NCBI GenBank assembly: GCA_910585595.1
Contig: CAJUET010000001.1
Coordinates: 62,001-126,000, forward strand
Source of the DNA: an uncultured Christensenella sp.
GTDB taxonomy: Bacteria; Bacillota; Clostridia; Christensenellales; Borkfalkiaceae
DNA length: 64,000 bases
Direction of reading: 5' to 3'
Every line of letters begins with the position of its first letter. The stretch's first letter is position 1. This document shows, one piece after another, positions 33,023 to 41,193 of the stretch. The translations under genes and the position numbers were made by a program. The notes below the pieces were generated by a model. That model did not search any database, had not been told where the DNA came from, and saw only the letters and a program-made list of their open reading frames with translations.

Positions 33023-34099
33023 TTAAAATAATTTTTCGATTTTATCGGCATCGATTTTGCAGCCAATCACGCACAGTCTGCCCGTAACGGCAGGCTCGCC
33101 CGCCCGAATATCGATTTCACCTGGTACAAAATCGAAATAAATCCAATGATCCTTTCCGTCAACAATGCCTTTTGCACGCAAAATCTGCCCGCACGCACCG
33201 CTGTCAAGTGCGGAAAGCGCCGCTCTGACTTCCTCTTCCGTATAAGTTTTCGAAGTCTCCTTCCCCCAACTTGTAAATACTTCGTCCGCATGATGATGGT
33301 GATGACTATGTTCATGTGCGTCATGCTCATGGTCATGAAGATGCTCATGCCCGCAGTCGTGATCGTGCTCATGACGAGCGCAACAACATTTTTCGTCATG
33401 ATCGTGGTGATGATGTCCGCAACAACATCCCTGACCATCGTCGTGTTCATGAGCGTGACTGTGCTCGTGTTCTGCTTCTTCCGCAAGGCGGTGAAGCTCC
33501 GCTTTCAGGGTATTGTCGCCCGAAGCCGCCTCGAAAATTTCTTTGCCGGAAAGCTTGTCCCAATCGGTAGTGATGATCGTAGCTGAAGTATGTTCTTTAA
33601 GGATCGCAGCAGTTTCCTGCGTTTTGGCAGCCTCGCCCGCCGTGTGAGACAGCACGATGCAACTTGCGTTTTCGACTTGATCAAGAAAGAACTCGCCAAA
33701 GTTTTTAAGATAGGATTTACACTTCTTTGTATCTACAACCGTACAGAACGCGTGCAACCGGGAGTTCGGCACATCCGCGCTCTTTACGGCGCGGATCACA
33801 TCGGAAAGTTTGCCGACACCAGAAGGCTCGATAATAATACGATCCGGCGAAAATTTGTCGGCAACTTCTTTGAGCGCCTTTGCAAAATCGCCGACAAGCG
33901 AACAGCAGATACAGCCAGAGTTCATTTCCGTGATTTCGATTCCCGATTCTTTAAGAAATCCCCCGTCTACACCGATCTCGCCGAATTCGTTTTCGATCAG
34001 AACGACTTTCTCGCCGGCATAAACTTCGCGGATCAGTTTTTTAATAAGCGTTGTTTTTCCTGCGCCCAAAAAACCCGAAAAAATATCAATCTCAATCAT
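33023..34099 (-). CDS. CobW-family zinc metallochaperone GTPase with His-rich insert
   Basis: G3E GTPase: Walker A FSGFLGAGKTTLIKKL, metal-binding CxCC in NSGCICCSLVGDF near residue 62, and the base-recognition region SCIVLSHTAGEA. Residues of about 205-275 are an alternating His/Asp/Glu/Cys tract (AHEHDDGQGCCCGHHHHDHD and more) able to bind several metal ions, then the CobW C-terminal domain ends in VTGRLCVIGCKID. Family members (YeiR, ZNG1, ZigA) deliver zinc to client enzymes. I start at MIEIDIFSG, which has GGGGG at 6 nt. Clients may include the M29 metallopeptidase upstream. Confidence 0.88.
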   Translation of the reverse strand: MIEIDIFSGFLGAGKTTLIKKLIREVYAGEKVVLIENEFGEIGVDGGFLKESGIEITEMNSGCICCSLVGDFAKALKEVADKFSPDRIIIEPSGVGKLSDVIRAVKSADVPNSRLHAFCTVVDTKKCKSYLKNFGEFFLDQVENASCIVLSHTAGEAAKTQETAAILKEHTSATIITTDWDKLSGKEIFEAASGDNTLKAELHRLAEEAEHEHSHAHEHDDGQGCCCGHHHHDHDEKCCCARHEHDHDCGHEHLHDHEHDAHEHSHHHHHADEVFTSWGKETSKTYTEEEVRAALSALDSGACGQILRAKGIVDGKDHWIYFDFVPGEIDIRAGEPAVTGRLCVIGCKIDADKIEKLF

Positions 34100-34113
34100 A
34101 ATATGCCCCCTAT

Positions 34114-35340
34114 TTAAAACGCCCAATTACCGTAAGTCAGAATAGGAACGCGCGCGCCGCGCGAAGTGATTCCCGTAATTTCGAGATCGCGGCTTCCGAT
34201 CATAAAATCGACGTGAATCAAACTGTCGTTGACGCCGCGTTTTGTAAGTTCCTCTTTCGTCATGTTTTCATAGCCCTTCACGCAGTTCGTAAACCCGTGC
34301 CCGAGCGCCAAATGACAGCTTGCATTTTCGTCGAAAAGTGTATTATAAAAGAGAATACCCAAATTATTGATCGGAGAATCATAAGGTATCAAAGCGCACT
34401 CGCCGAGCATCTTTGCCCCCTCGTCCATCGAAATCATTTTTTCAAGAAGATCAACGTTCTTTTTCGCCTTGACTTCGACGACTTTACCGTTCTCAAAGCG
34501 AAGAGAGAAATCCTCGATAAGTTCTCCCTGATAGGAAAGCGGCTTCGTGGCGTAAACAATACCCTCTGCTTCGCCCGCTTTCGGCGAAATAAATATTTCT
34601 TCCGTGGGAATGTTGGGATTGAAATATCTGCCTTTAAGACTCTCTTCGCCTCCCCCCATAAAAAACGAACCGTCGATAAGCCCGACCTTGAAATCCGTAC
34701 CGTTTTTCGCTTTATATTCAAGAGCTGCAAGCCCAAGGCGGTTCAGATAGTTGCACCGTCTTGCAATTTCGTCATTATGATTCGCCCATTCGCGCACAGG
34801 ATCGGCAACATCGGCGCGGGAAGCCTTTAAAATTGCCTCCCAAAGCTTCTCGACTGCCTGCGTAACGTTAAGATTCGGAAACACCTTCTTGGCCCATGCC
34901 TTTCCCGGAACGGCTGCAATGCACCACTGATAGTTGTTATCCATTTCGTCGCGGTAAGGCTTGATAACCTTAGTCCGCGCGGAGCGCACAGCCGTAAACT
35001 TGTCCTGATCGATCCCCTTTAAACCGTCGGGATCGGAAGATTCGAGATAAAGCATTGCGGGAAGTTCTTTCTTTTTAAGCTCCCACTTTTCGATTTCCCA
35101 TTTCTGCGTTTCGGAAAGAGCTTCCGTGCTCTGATATTTATAATGCAATCCCGCAACGGGCAGGTGCGTCCACTCTACGGTTACTTTGCCTGCTCCCGCG
35201 CGATAGAGTTCCTCTACAACCATTTCCACAAATTCGGGCTGGTCAAGCTCTGCTTGAACAATGACCCATTGACCTTTTTTAACGTTGACGCCCGTTTTGG
35301 CAAGCAATTTTGCATAACGACGTAATTGAAGTTTATTCAT
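34114..35340 (-). CDS. M29-family aminopeptidase (AmpS/PepS type)
   Basis: Two-metal cytosolic aminopeptidase. MNKLQLRRYAKLLAKTGVNV at the start, GEAEGIVYATKPL, GECALIPYDSPINNLGILFY, NTLFDENASCHLALGHGF and SLIHVDFMIGSRDLEITGI supply the usual Glu/His/Asp metal ligands. 408 residues. The start is the ATG with GGGAGGG at 6 nt; the in-frame extension upstream runs across its promoter and is rejected. It heads the aminopeptidase-CobW-CobW-flavodoxin-methyltransferase run. Confidence 0.92.
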   Translation of the reverse strand: MNKLQLRRYAKLLAKTGVNVKKGQWVIVQAELDQPEFVEMVVEELYRAGAGKVTVEWTHLPVAGLHYKYQSTEALSETQKWEIEKWELKKKELPAMLYLESSDPDGLKGIDQDKFTAVRSARTKVIKPYRDEMDNNYQWCIAAVPGKAWAKKVFPNLNVTQAVEKLWEAILKASRADVADPVREWANHNDEIARRCNYLNRLGLAALEYKAKNGTDFKVGLIDGSFFMGGGEESLKGRYFNPNIPTEEIFISPKAGEAEGIVYATKPLSYQGELIEDFSLRFENGKVVEVKAKKNVDLLEKMISMDEGAKMLGECALIPYDSPINNLGILFYNTLFDENASCHLALGHGFTNCVKGYENMTKEELTKRGVNDSLIHVDFMIGSRDLEITGITSRGARVPILTYGNWAF

Positions 35341-35371
35341 GCGAACCCTCCCGAAAAAATTTAACCGATAC

Positions 35372-35400
35372 ATTATAACATAAAAAAATTTGTCCGTCAA
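35372..35400 (-). promoter_or_regulatory. Promoter of the aminopeptidase-CobW unit
   Basis: Minus strand TTGACG, 17 nt, TATAAT. No Zur-like palindrome is visible around it. Confidence 0.88.
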
Positions 35401-35411
35401 GATTCGGACGC

Positions 35412-35434
35412 AAAAAAAAGCGGCAAATTGCCGC
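35412..35434 (-). terminator. Terminator of nrdDG
   Basis: Minus strand GCGGCAATTTGCCGC followed by eight T, 12 nt past the nrdG stop. Confidence 0.9.
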
Positions 35435-35445
35435 AAATACAAATA

Positions 35446-35970
35446 TTATGTCAGATATAGTACTGTGCTTCCGTGATCAAAACTTCGTTTCAAGTCAATT
35501 ACGCGCTGATTCGACGAACCGCGGAACTTTAAGCGAATATCTTTCAGTTCTTCGATAAAGCGTCCGTCTACAAGTACGTCGATCAAAGAAAGTAATTTTC
35601 TCGTCTCTTTGCAATTCGCTCGTTCCTCTTTTAACGCCCCCCCGTCTATGTAGGTATATCCCGTATAGCACCACACCGTTTTATGAGGAAACTTCTCTTT
35701 AAATGTTTCGACAAATGGCAAAAGCCCCCTTTGGTTCTGCGGTTCAAAAGGCTCGCCGCCGAGCAGGGAGAGTCCCGCAATATAATCGGGCGCAAGCGAA
35801 TTTAAAAGAAATTCCTTTGTCTCTTCCGTAAACGGTTTTCCGTAACCGAAGTCCCACGCAATTTCGTTAAAGCAGTTCTTACAACGGTGGGTACAACCCG
35901 AAACGAAGAGGGAAACCCTGATTCCCTCTCCGTTCGCGATATCCATAGTCTTGATTTCTGCGTAGTTCAT
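35446..35970 (-). CDS. nrdG: Anaerobic ribonucleoside-triphosphate reductase activating protein
   Basis: Radical SAM enzyme that installs the glycyl radical on NrdD. The 4Fe-4S binding CTHRCKNC lies near residue 26, with GLSLLGGEPFEPQNQ in the SAM-binding region. 174 residues is typical. It begins one base after the nrdD stop without a good ribosome site of its own. The last codons lie in a copy of the dispersed dyad motif. Confidence 0.95.
   Translation of the reverse strand: MNYAEIKTMDIANGEGIRVSLFVSGCTHRCKNCFNEIAWDFGYGKPFTEETKEFLLNSLAPDYIAGLSLLGGEPFEPQNQRGLLPFVETFKEKFPHKTVWCYTGYTYIDGGALKEERANCKETRKLLSLIDVLVDGRFIEELKDIRLKFRGSSNQRVIDLKRSFDHGSTVLYLT
35448..35467. repeat. Dispersed dyad motif, copy at the nrdG 3' end
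   Basis: ATGTCAGATATAGTACTGTG; it shares its first base with the nrdG stop codon (TTA on the plus strand at 35446-35448) and encodes the last residues of NrdG. One to two bases differ from the spoIIIAE copy in each half. Confidence 0.7.
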
Positions 35971-35971
35971 A

Positions 35972-38143
35972 TTAAAGATGAAGTACCCTGTCCTTGATTT
36001 CCTGCGTTCTGCCCTGATTCCAGAACTGCGTTCCGATATAACCGCACGTTCTGCGCGCCACGTTCATTTTGGACTGGTCGCGGTTGTGGCAGTGCGGGCA
36101 CTCCCAAAGAAGCTTCCCGTCCTCTTCCGTGATCAGAATCTCCCCATCGTATCCGCACACCTGACAGAAATCGCTCTTCGTGTTAAGTTCGGCATACATA
36201 ATATTGTCATAAATATACTTTATTACAGACAGTACGGCGGGAATATTGTCCTGCATATTGGGAACTTCCACATAAGAAATTGCGCCGCCCGGAGAAAGCT
36301 GCTGGAACTCGCTCTCGAATTTCAGCTTCGTAAACGCGTCGATCTTTTCAGATACATGCACGTGGTAGCTGTTTGTGATATAATTTTTATCGGTTACACC
36401 GGGAACGATACCGAATCTGCGTTGCAAGCACTTCGAAAATTTATAGGTCGTACTTTCAAGCGGTGTTCCATAAAGGGAAAAATCGATGTTTTCTTTCTTC
36501 TTCCACTCTTTGCATCTGTCGTTCATATGCTGCATAACGGAGAGAGCGAACGGTTTCGCCTCTTCGTCCGTATGCGATTTTCCCGTCATATACTTCGTAC
36601 ATTCGTATAAGCCCGCATAACCAAGCGAAATCGTGGAATAACCCCCGAAAAGAAGTTTATCGATTGGCTCGCCCTTTTTAAGGCGCGCAAGCGCACCGTA
36701 CTGCCAAAGAATGGGAGCAGCATCGGATAACGTACCCATCAAACGATTGTGGCGTTCCATTAAAGCACGGTAACAGAGATCAAGACGCTCGTCGAAGATT
36801 TTCCAGAACTCATCCATATTGCCGCCCGAAGAGAGCGCAACGTCTACAAGATTGATCGTAACGACGCCCTGATTAAATCTGCCGTAATACTTCGGTTTTC
36901 CGTTCTCGTCAACGTAGGGAGTCAAGAAACTGCGGCACCCCATACAAGTATAGCAGTGCCCTTCCCCGTTTTTATCGACTTTGTATTCAAGCATCTTCTT
37001 TTCGGAGATATAGTCGGGAACCATGCGCTTTGCAGTGCACTTTGCCGCAAGTTCGGTCAAATACCAATACTTGCTGTCCTCCGTCACATTGTCTTTTTCG
37101 AGAACATAAATGAGTTTGGGGAACGCAGGCGTGACCCATACGCCCGACTCATTTTTAACGCCCATAATACGTTGTTTAAGCGTCTCTTCGATAATGAGCG
37201 CCAAATCGTTTTTCGTCTGCGGATCCTTCGTTTCACCGAGATACATGAACACGGTCACAAAGGGAGCCTGTCCGTTCGTGGTAAGAAGGGTCACGACCTG
37301 ATACTGAATGGTCTGGATCCCTTTGCCGATCTCCTCTTTCAAGCGCTTTTCGGCAATCATATTGATTTGATCTTCGTTTTCGATCCCCACTGCTTTCAGT
37401 TCCTTAGCCACTTCCATGCGGATCTTTTTACGGCTGATATCGACAAATGGAGCAAGATGCGTCAGCGAAATGCTCTGCCCGCCGTATTGGTTGGAAGCAA
37501 CCTGTGCAATAATCTGCGTTGCGATATTGCAAGCCGTAGAGAAGGAATGCGGCTTTTCGATAAAGGTACCCGAAATGACGGTTCCGTTTTGGAGCATGTC
37601 CTCCAAATTGACCAAATCGCAGTTGTGCATATGCTGCGCAAAATAGTCCGCGTCGTGGAAATGAATAAGCCCCTCGTCGTGCGCTTCGACGATGTCTTTG
37701 GGGAGCAGAATACGGCGGGTGATATCTTTGCTGACTTCCCCTGCCATATAGTCGCGCTGAACGGAATTGACAGTCGGATTTTTATTGGAATTTTCCTGTT
37801 TGACTTCTTCGTTGTTACATTCGATCAAAGTCAAAATCTGCGCGTCCGTCGTATTTGCACGGCGAACGAGCTCACGGGTATAACGATAAGTAATGTATTT
37901 ACGGGCAACGGCATACGCTTTCTGATCCATGATCTGATTTTCGACAAAGTCCTGAATCTCCTCCACGCTGACCGCACGGTTGAGATCGCCCGCAAGCGCG
38001 GTGACTTTCTTCGAAATATATTGGATCTGCTCTTCGCTCAGACGGTTGTCCTCGCTGACTTCGTTGTTTGCCTTGGTGATCGCGTTTATGATCTTCGACA
38101 AATCGAACGTAACTTCCGTACCGTTTCTCTTGATGATTTTCAT
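35972..38143 (-). CDS. nrdD: Anaerobic ribonucleoside-triphosphate reductase
   Basis: Class III reductase making dNTPs without oxygen. N-terminal ATP-cone (KIIKRNGTEVTFDLSKI to about 90), the ten-stranded barrel with HMHNCDLVNLEDML and GHCYTCMGCRSFLTPY (active-site cysteines), the zinc site CQVCGYDGE...CPHCHNRD and the glycyl-radical loop RRTCGYIGTQFWNQGR near the end. 723 residues from the ATG with AAAGGAG; a 25-residue upstream extension lies across the leader and is rejected. Controlled by NrdR boxes. Confidence 0.96.
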   Translation of the reverse strand: MKIIKRNGTEVTFDLSKIINAITKANNEVSEDNRLSEEQIQYISKKVTALAGDLNRAVSVEEIQDFVENQIMDQKAYAVARKYITYRYTRELVRRANTTDAQILTLIECNNEEVKQENSNKNPTVNSVQRDYMAGEVSKDITRRILLPKDIVEAHDEGLIHFHDADYFAQHMHNCDLVNLEDMLQNGTVISGTFIEKPHSFSTACNIATQIIAQVASNQYGGQSISLTHLAPFVDISRKKIRMEVAKELKAVGIENEDQINMIAEKRLKEEIGKGIQTIQYQVVTLLTTNGQAPFVTVFMYLGETKDPQTKNDLALIIEETLKQRIMGVKNESGVWVTPAFPKLIYVLEKDNVTEDSKYWYLTELAAKCTAKRMVPDYISEKKMLEYKVDKNGEGHCYTCMGCRSFLTPYVDENGKPKYYGRFNQGVVTINLVDVALSSGGNMDEFWKIFDERLDLCYRALMERHNRLMGTLSDAAPILWQYGALARLKKGEPIDKLLFGGYSTISLGYAGLYECTKYMTGKSHTDEEAKPFALSVMQHMNDRCKEWKKKENIDFSLYGTPLESTTYKFSKCLQRRFGIVPGVTDKNYITNSYHVHVSEKIDAFTKLKFESEFQQLSPGGAISYVEVPNMQDNIPAVLSVIKYIYDNIMYAELNTKSDFCQVCGYDGEILITEEDGKLLWECPHCHNRDQSKMNVARRTCGYIGTQFWNQGRTQEIKDRVLHL

Positions 38144-38213
38144 CTTACCATCTCTCCTTTCCTGTCTTTCCGTCATTTGACGATAAAAGCGTCCCCCTGA
38201 AGGGAACGCGTCT

Positions 38214-38242
38214 ATCATACTATATCATATGCGGAAAGTCAA
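38214..38242 (-). promoter_or_regulatory. Promoter of nrdDG
   Basis: Minus strand TTGACT, 17 nt, TATGAT, 70 nt before the start. Confidence 0.85.
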
Positions 38243-38249
38243 GCGTTTG

Positions 38250-38299
38250 CCACAATATTTGGGAAAAATTTTTCAAGAAAACCACAATATATTGTGGTT
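38250..38299. promoter_or_regulatory. Tandem NrdR boxes
   Basis: A perfect 20-bp palindrome AACCACAATATATTGTGGTT (38280-38299) and a weaker box CCACAATATTTGGG (38250-38263). Their centres are 32 bp apart, three helical turns, as known for NrdR pairs. The proximal box lies 7 bp upstream of the -35. Confidence 0.9.
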
Positions 38300-38346
38300 G
38301 ACGCGAAATTTGTCGAATTTTATGCGTGAAACAAAAAGCGCAAAAG

Positions 38347-39012
38347 TTACACGAGCGTCGTGTCGTTAATAACGAGCGAAAATCTACAAGAAAGAAATTC
38401 TGCAGCGCGGCGGCAAAGCTTCATTCTGTTGAAATATATTTCGAAATAGTCCATAACGGAACAAATCGAAGTATCGATTTCGATATACAGCGCAATAAGC
38501 GCATTCTTTCTGTCGACCTTGACATAGGAACGCTCGGCAGCGAGATTTACCCTGTCGTGGATGTTGGCCGTATATACGTTATCGATGGGCTTTTTGACGC
38601 GGCTCTTGTGCACGTCGCCTTTATCCGCAATAATGAGCGCGGAAGAAATTTCGGAAACGGGAAGCCCGTACTGCTCGTCGTGGTTGCCCACCGCCATCAT
38701 GATCTCCGCCGCTTCTTTGCAGTCCATTCCCATGCGGGTGAGAATTTTATACACGAGAATGGCACCGCTCTGCGCATGATCCTTCCGGTTTACGCAGTTG
38801 CCGATGTCATGCAGATACCCTGCGATTTCCGCAAGCCTCACCCTTTGGGCATCATAGCCGAGTTCTTTTAAAATCACGCCGGACCATTTGCTGACGATTC
38901 CGGCATGTCTTCTTGAATGTTCGGTAAACCCAAGCGCCTCAATCTGTTTTTCGGACATCGTCATGATCGCTTCGACTTCTTTATCCGCTTTTATTTGCGC
39001 AAGCTCGATCAT
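38347..39012 (-). CDS. HD-domain phosphohydrolase
   Basis: HD-family metal-dependent phosphohydrolase: HSRRHAGIVSKWSGVI (first His), AGYLHDIGNCVNRKDHAQSG (HD), VGNHDEQYG and ALIIADKGDVHKSR (distal Asp). 221 residues, no other domain. Its ATG overlaps the pfkB-type stop (ATGA), so the two are made together; its substrate, nucleotide or sugar phosphate, is unknown. Confidence 0.82.
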   Translation of the reverse strand: MIELAQIKADKEVEAIMTMSEKQIEALGFTEHSRRHAGIVSKWSGVILKELGYDAQRVRLAEIAGYLHDIGNCVNRKDHAQSGAILVYKILTRMGMDCKEAAEIMMAVGNHDEQYGLPVSEISSALIIADKGDVHKSRVKKPIDNVYTANIHDRVNLAAERSYVKVDRKNALIALYIEIDTSICSVMDYFEIYFNRMKLCRRAAEFLSCRFSLVINDTTLV

Positions 39013-39935
39013 GCAAACTCCGTCACTTCGAGACCGGAAAAAATCTCGTCGTATTTATTTTTGGTAAAGGAAACCGTTCCGAATGTTGTAACAGTCGCCG
39101 TTCCCGCCGCAACGCCCGCGCGGAGAATTTCTTGAAGCGGCGCGCCCTGCTGCAACATATTTGCCGCGGCGGCAACCATACCGTCGCCTGCGCCTACGGT
39201 AGAATTGACCGCTACGTTTATGCTCTTGCAGTAATAATTTTTCGTTCCGTTTGTAATAATCGCGCCGTCCTTTCCAAGAGAGAGAAGCACGATTTTCGCG
39301 CCTCTGTCCAAGAATTCGCGGCAGCCCGAAAGGATATCTTCTTTATCGCGAAATTCACGCCCAAGCGTTTCTTCGAGTTCTTCAAGGTTAGGCTTCACCA
39401 AATCGATCCCCGCCTCCAAAGCCGCAAACAGCTTTGCTCCTTCCGCGTCTGCGATTTTGAGCGACTTGGGATCGACCGCACGAAAGAGTTCGCGGTAGTA
39501 TCCCGCGTCTACGCCGCGGGGCAATCCACCCGAAATTACCGTAACGTCGGAACGGGAGGAAAAATTTCGTATCATTTGTAAAAGCTCCACAAGCTTTTCG
39601 TTGCCGACCTGTCCGCCGACGTCGTTAATTTCCGTCAGCATAGATTTTTGGTCGATACACTTATAGTTTTCACGCACTCTTCCGCTGTTCCACACGAAGG
39701 AAAAGCCGACTCCCTCTTTATCAAGCGCCCGTTCAAACATTGCGCCGTTTTCGTTGTACATAAATCCGGTTGCGTAAGCCTGTGCGCCAAGGCGCGCCAC
39801 GCCGATCGCCACGTTGATCGCCTTCCCCGTAAAAGAAAGCGTTTTGTTTTTTACGACGTTCACTTTACCGATATTCAAGGAATCGAGTTCAATCGTAACG
39901 TCAACGCTCGGACTCATACAAACAGTTAAAATCAT
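39009..39935 (-). CDS. PfkB-family kinase, 1-phosphofructokinase/tagatose-6-phosphate kinase type
   Basis: Ribokinase-fold sugar phosphate kinase. N-terminal MILTVCMSPSVDVTIELDSL, GKAINVAIGVARLGA for substrate binding, and the catalytic base motif NSTVGAGDGMVAAAANML near residue 250. The start MILTV and overall pattern match FruK/LacC. No PTS fructose genes lie beside it; given galactose use elsewhere, either fructose-1-phosphate or tagatose-6-phosphate is possible. AGGGGG precedes the ATG. The leader carries a hairpin. Confidence 0.87.
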   Translation of the reverse strand: MILTVCMSPSVDVTIELDSLNIGKVNVVKNKTLSFTGKAINVAIGVARLGAQAYATGFMYNENGAMFERALDKEGVGFSFVWNSGRVRENYKCIDQKSMLTEINDVGGQVGNEKLVELLQMIRNFSSRSDVTVISGGLPRGVDAGYYRELFRAVDPKSLKIADAEGAKLFAALEAGIDLVKPNLEELEETLGREFRDKEDILSGCREFLDRGAKIVLLSLGKDGAIITNGTKNYYCKSINVAVNSTVGAGDGMVAAAANMLQQGAPLQEILRAGVAAGTATVTTFGTVSFTKNKYDEIFSGLEVTEFA

Positions 39936-39982
39936 TCGAACCCCCTAACGGCTTTCTTTAAAAAACCGTACCGAAAAATTGC

Positions 39983-40006
39983 GGACTCAGGTCATATTCT
40001 GAGCCC
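39983..40006 (-). promoter_or_regulatory. Leader hairpin upstream of the PfkB-type gene
   Basis: Minus strand GGGCTCAG, loop of 8, CTGAGTCC followed by GCAATTTTT, between the promoter and the ribosome site. It could be an attenuator or operator. Confidence 0.5.
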
Positions 40007-40013
40007 ACATATT

Positions 40014-40042
40014 ATTATATTACTAAATTCTTCAAATTTCAA
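40014..40042 (-). promoter_or_regulatory. Promoter of the PfkB-type gene
   Basis: Minus strand TTGAAA, 17 nt, TATAAT; the leader is about 70 nt. Confidence 0.8.
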
Positions 40043-40093
40043 GCCCTAAATGAAAATTTTTGCGGAAATTTTTCTTTTCTTGTTGCATACACA

Positions 40094-40122
40094 CAAAAAA
40101 AGACCCGCAATTTCGCGGGTCT
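40094..40122 (-). terminator. Terminator of pfkA
   Basis: Minus strand GACCCGC, GAAATT, GCGGGTC, then seven T, 20 nt past the pfkA stop. Confidence 0.9.
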
Positions 40123-40142
40123 CCGATCAAAAACGAATCTAT

Positions 40143-41105
40143 TTACATGGAAATCATTTGAAGGGTTTCGTAGAGCTCATAATTGAACTTCTTCTTCATG
40201 GAAACCGCTTCGATAATATCCATATCGATAATTTCATTTTTATGAATTCCGACGACTCGGTTGCCTATTCCGTCTTTCAAAAGATGAACTGCCTTGTTGC
40301 CGAATTGCGCCGCAAGCATTCTATCAGCCATGGTGGGCGAACCGCCGCGCTGGATATGTCCGATCGTTGTTGCACGCACCGAATAAGAGGTCATCTCCTG
40401 CAACTGCTTTGCAAAGGCATCCGCAGTCATGACGCCTTCTGCAATAACGATAATATTCGAACGCTTTCCGTTCGCACGGGAACGGTTGATCCGCGAAATA
40501 ATATCGTCCATATTATATGCGATTTCGGGCACGACGATAATTTCCGCTCCCGAAGTTATGCCCGCATACAAAGCAATATCGCCGCAATGTCTGCCCATGA
40601 CCTCAACGACAGAGATACGTTCGTGCGAGGTCATCGTATCGCGCAACTTATTGATGATATCGAGACAGGTATTGACCGCAGTATCAAATCCAAGCGTATA
40701 ATCGGTATATTCGAGATCGTTATCGATCGTTCCCGGAATTCCGATCGTGGGAATTCCGAATCCCTCTGTAAGACTCTTCGCTCCGCGGAAAGAACCGTCT
40801 CCGCCGATGACGACAAGCCCTTCGATCCCATGCTTTTCAAGTGTTGCAACGGCTTGCCTCTGTCCCTCTTCCGTAAGCATTTCAAGACATCTCGCGGTTC
40901 TCAACTTTGTGCCGCCGCGCTGAACGATATCGGATACGCTCCGCATTTCCATTTGCGTCATCGTGTCGTCGATCAGTCCCGCATATCCGCGTTCGATTCC
41001 GAAAACCTCGATTCCATAATAAATCGCGGTACGCACGACCGCACGGATCGCCGCATTCATACCGGGCGCGTCGCCGCCGCTTGTGAGAAGTCCGATTCTT
41101 TTCAT
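40143..41105 (-). CDS. pfkA: 6-phosphofructokinase
   Basis: ATP-dependent glycolytic kinase. SGGDAPGMNAAIRAVVRT at the N-terminus, GGDGSFRGA (ATP-type, Gly after GGD), PGTIDNDLEYTDYTLGFDTA with the catalytic Asp near 127, and GHIQRGGSPTMADR. 320 residues. GGAGG precedes the ATG. Position after dnaE is conserved in clostridia, though pyk does not follow. Confidence 0.96.
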   Translation of the reverse strand: MKRIGLLTSGGDAPGMNAAIRAVVRTAIYYGIEVFGIERGYAGLIDDTMTQMEMRSVSDIVQRGGTKLRTARCLEMLTEEGQRQAVATLEKHGIEGLVVIGGDGSFRGAKSLTEGFGIPTIGIPGTIDNDLEYTDYTLGFDTAVNTCLDIINKLRDTMTSHERISVVEVMGRHCGDIALYAGITSGAEIIVVPEIAYNMDDIISRINRSRANGKRSNIIVIAEGVMTADAFAKQLQEMTSYSVRATTIGHIQRGGSPTMADRMLAAQFGNKAVHLLKDGIGNRVVGIHKNEIIDMDIIEAVSMKKKFNYELYETLQMISM

Positions 41106-41193
41106 AATATCCTCCGTATATTCTCTATTATTACTAAATTATATTATATCATAATTTCTAAAAAATGGAAGTAGTTTCATAAAAATTTTTCAA

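Noticed and set aside
33300..33480. Low-complexity His codon tract in the CobW gene as a DNA repeat
   Set aside because: It is a His/Asp/Cys-rich metal-binding protein segment; the nucleotide repetition follows from the codons.
35372..35400. Zur box at the aminopeptidase-CobW promoter
   Set aside because: I looked for an AAATCGTAAT-type palindrome and found none, so zinc regulation is not supported by a site.
36956..38200. A 414-codon open frame antisense to nrdD
   Set aside because: It lies wholly opposite a certain nrdD gene, has no ribosome site and reads as a reverse image of conserved codons. Similar long antisense frames opposite pfkA (40050-41174), adhE (50832-52091) and valS (55946-57112) were rejected for the same reason.
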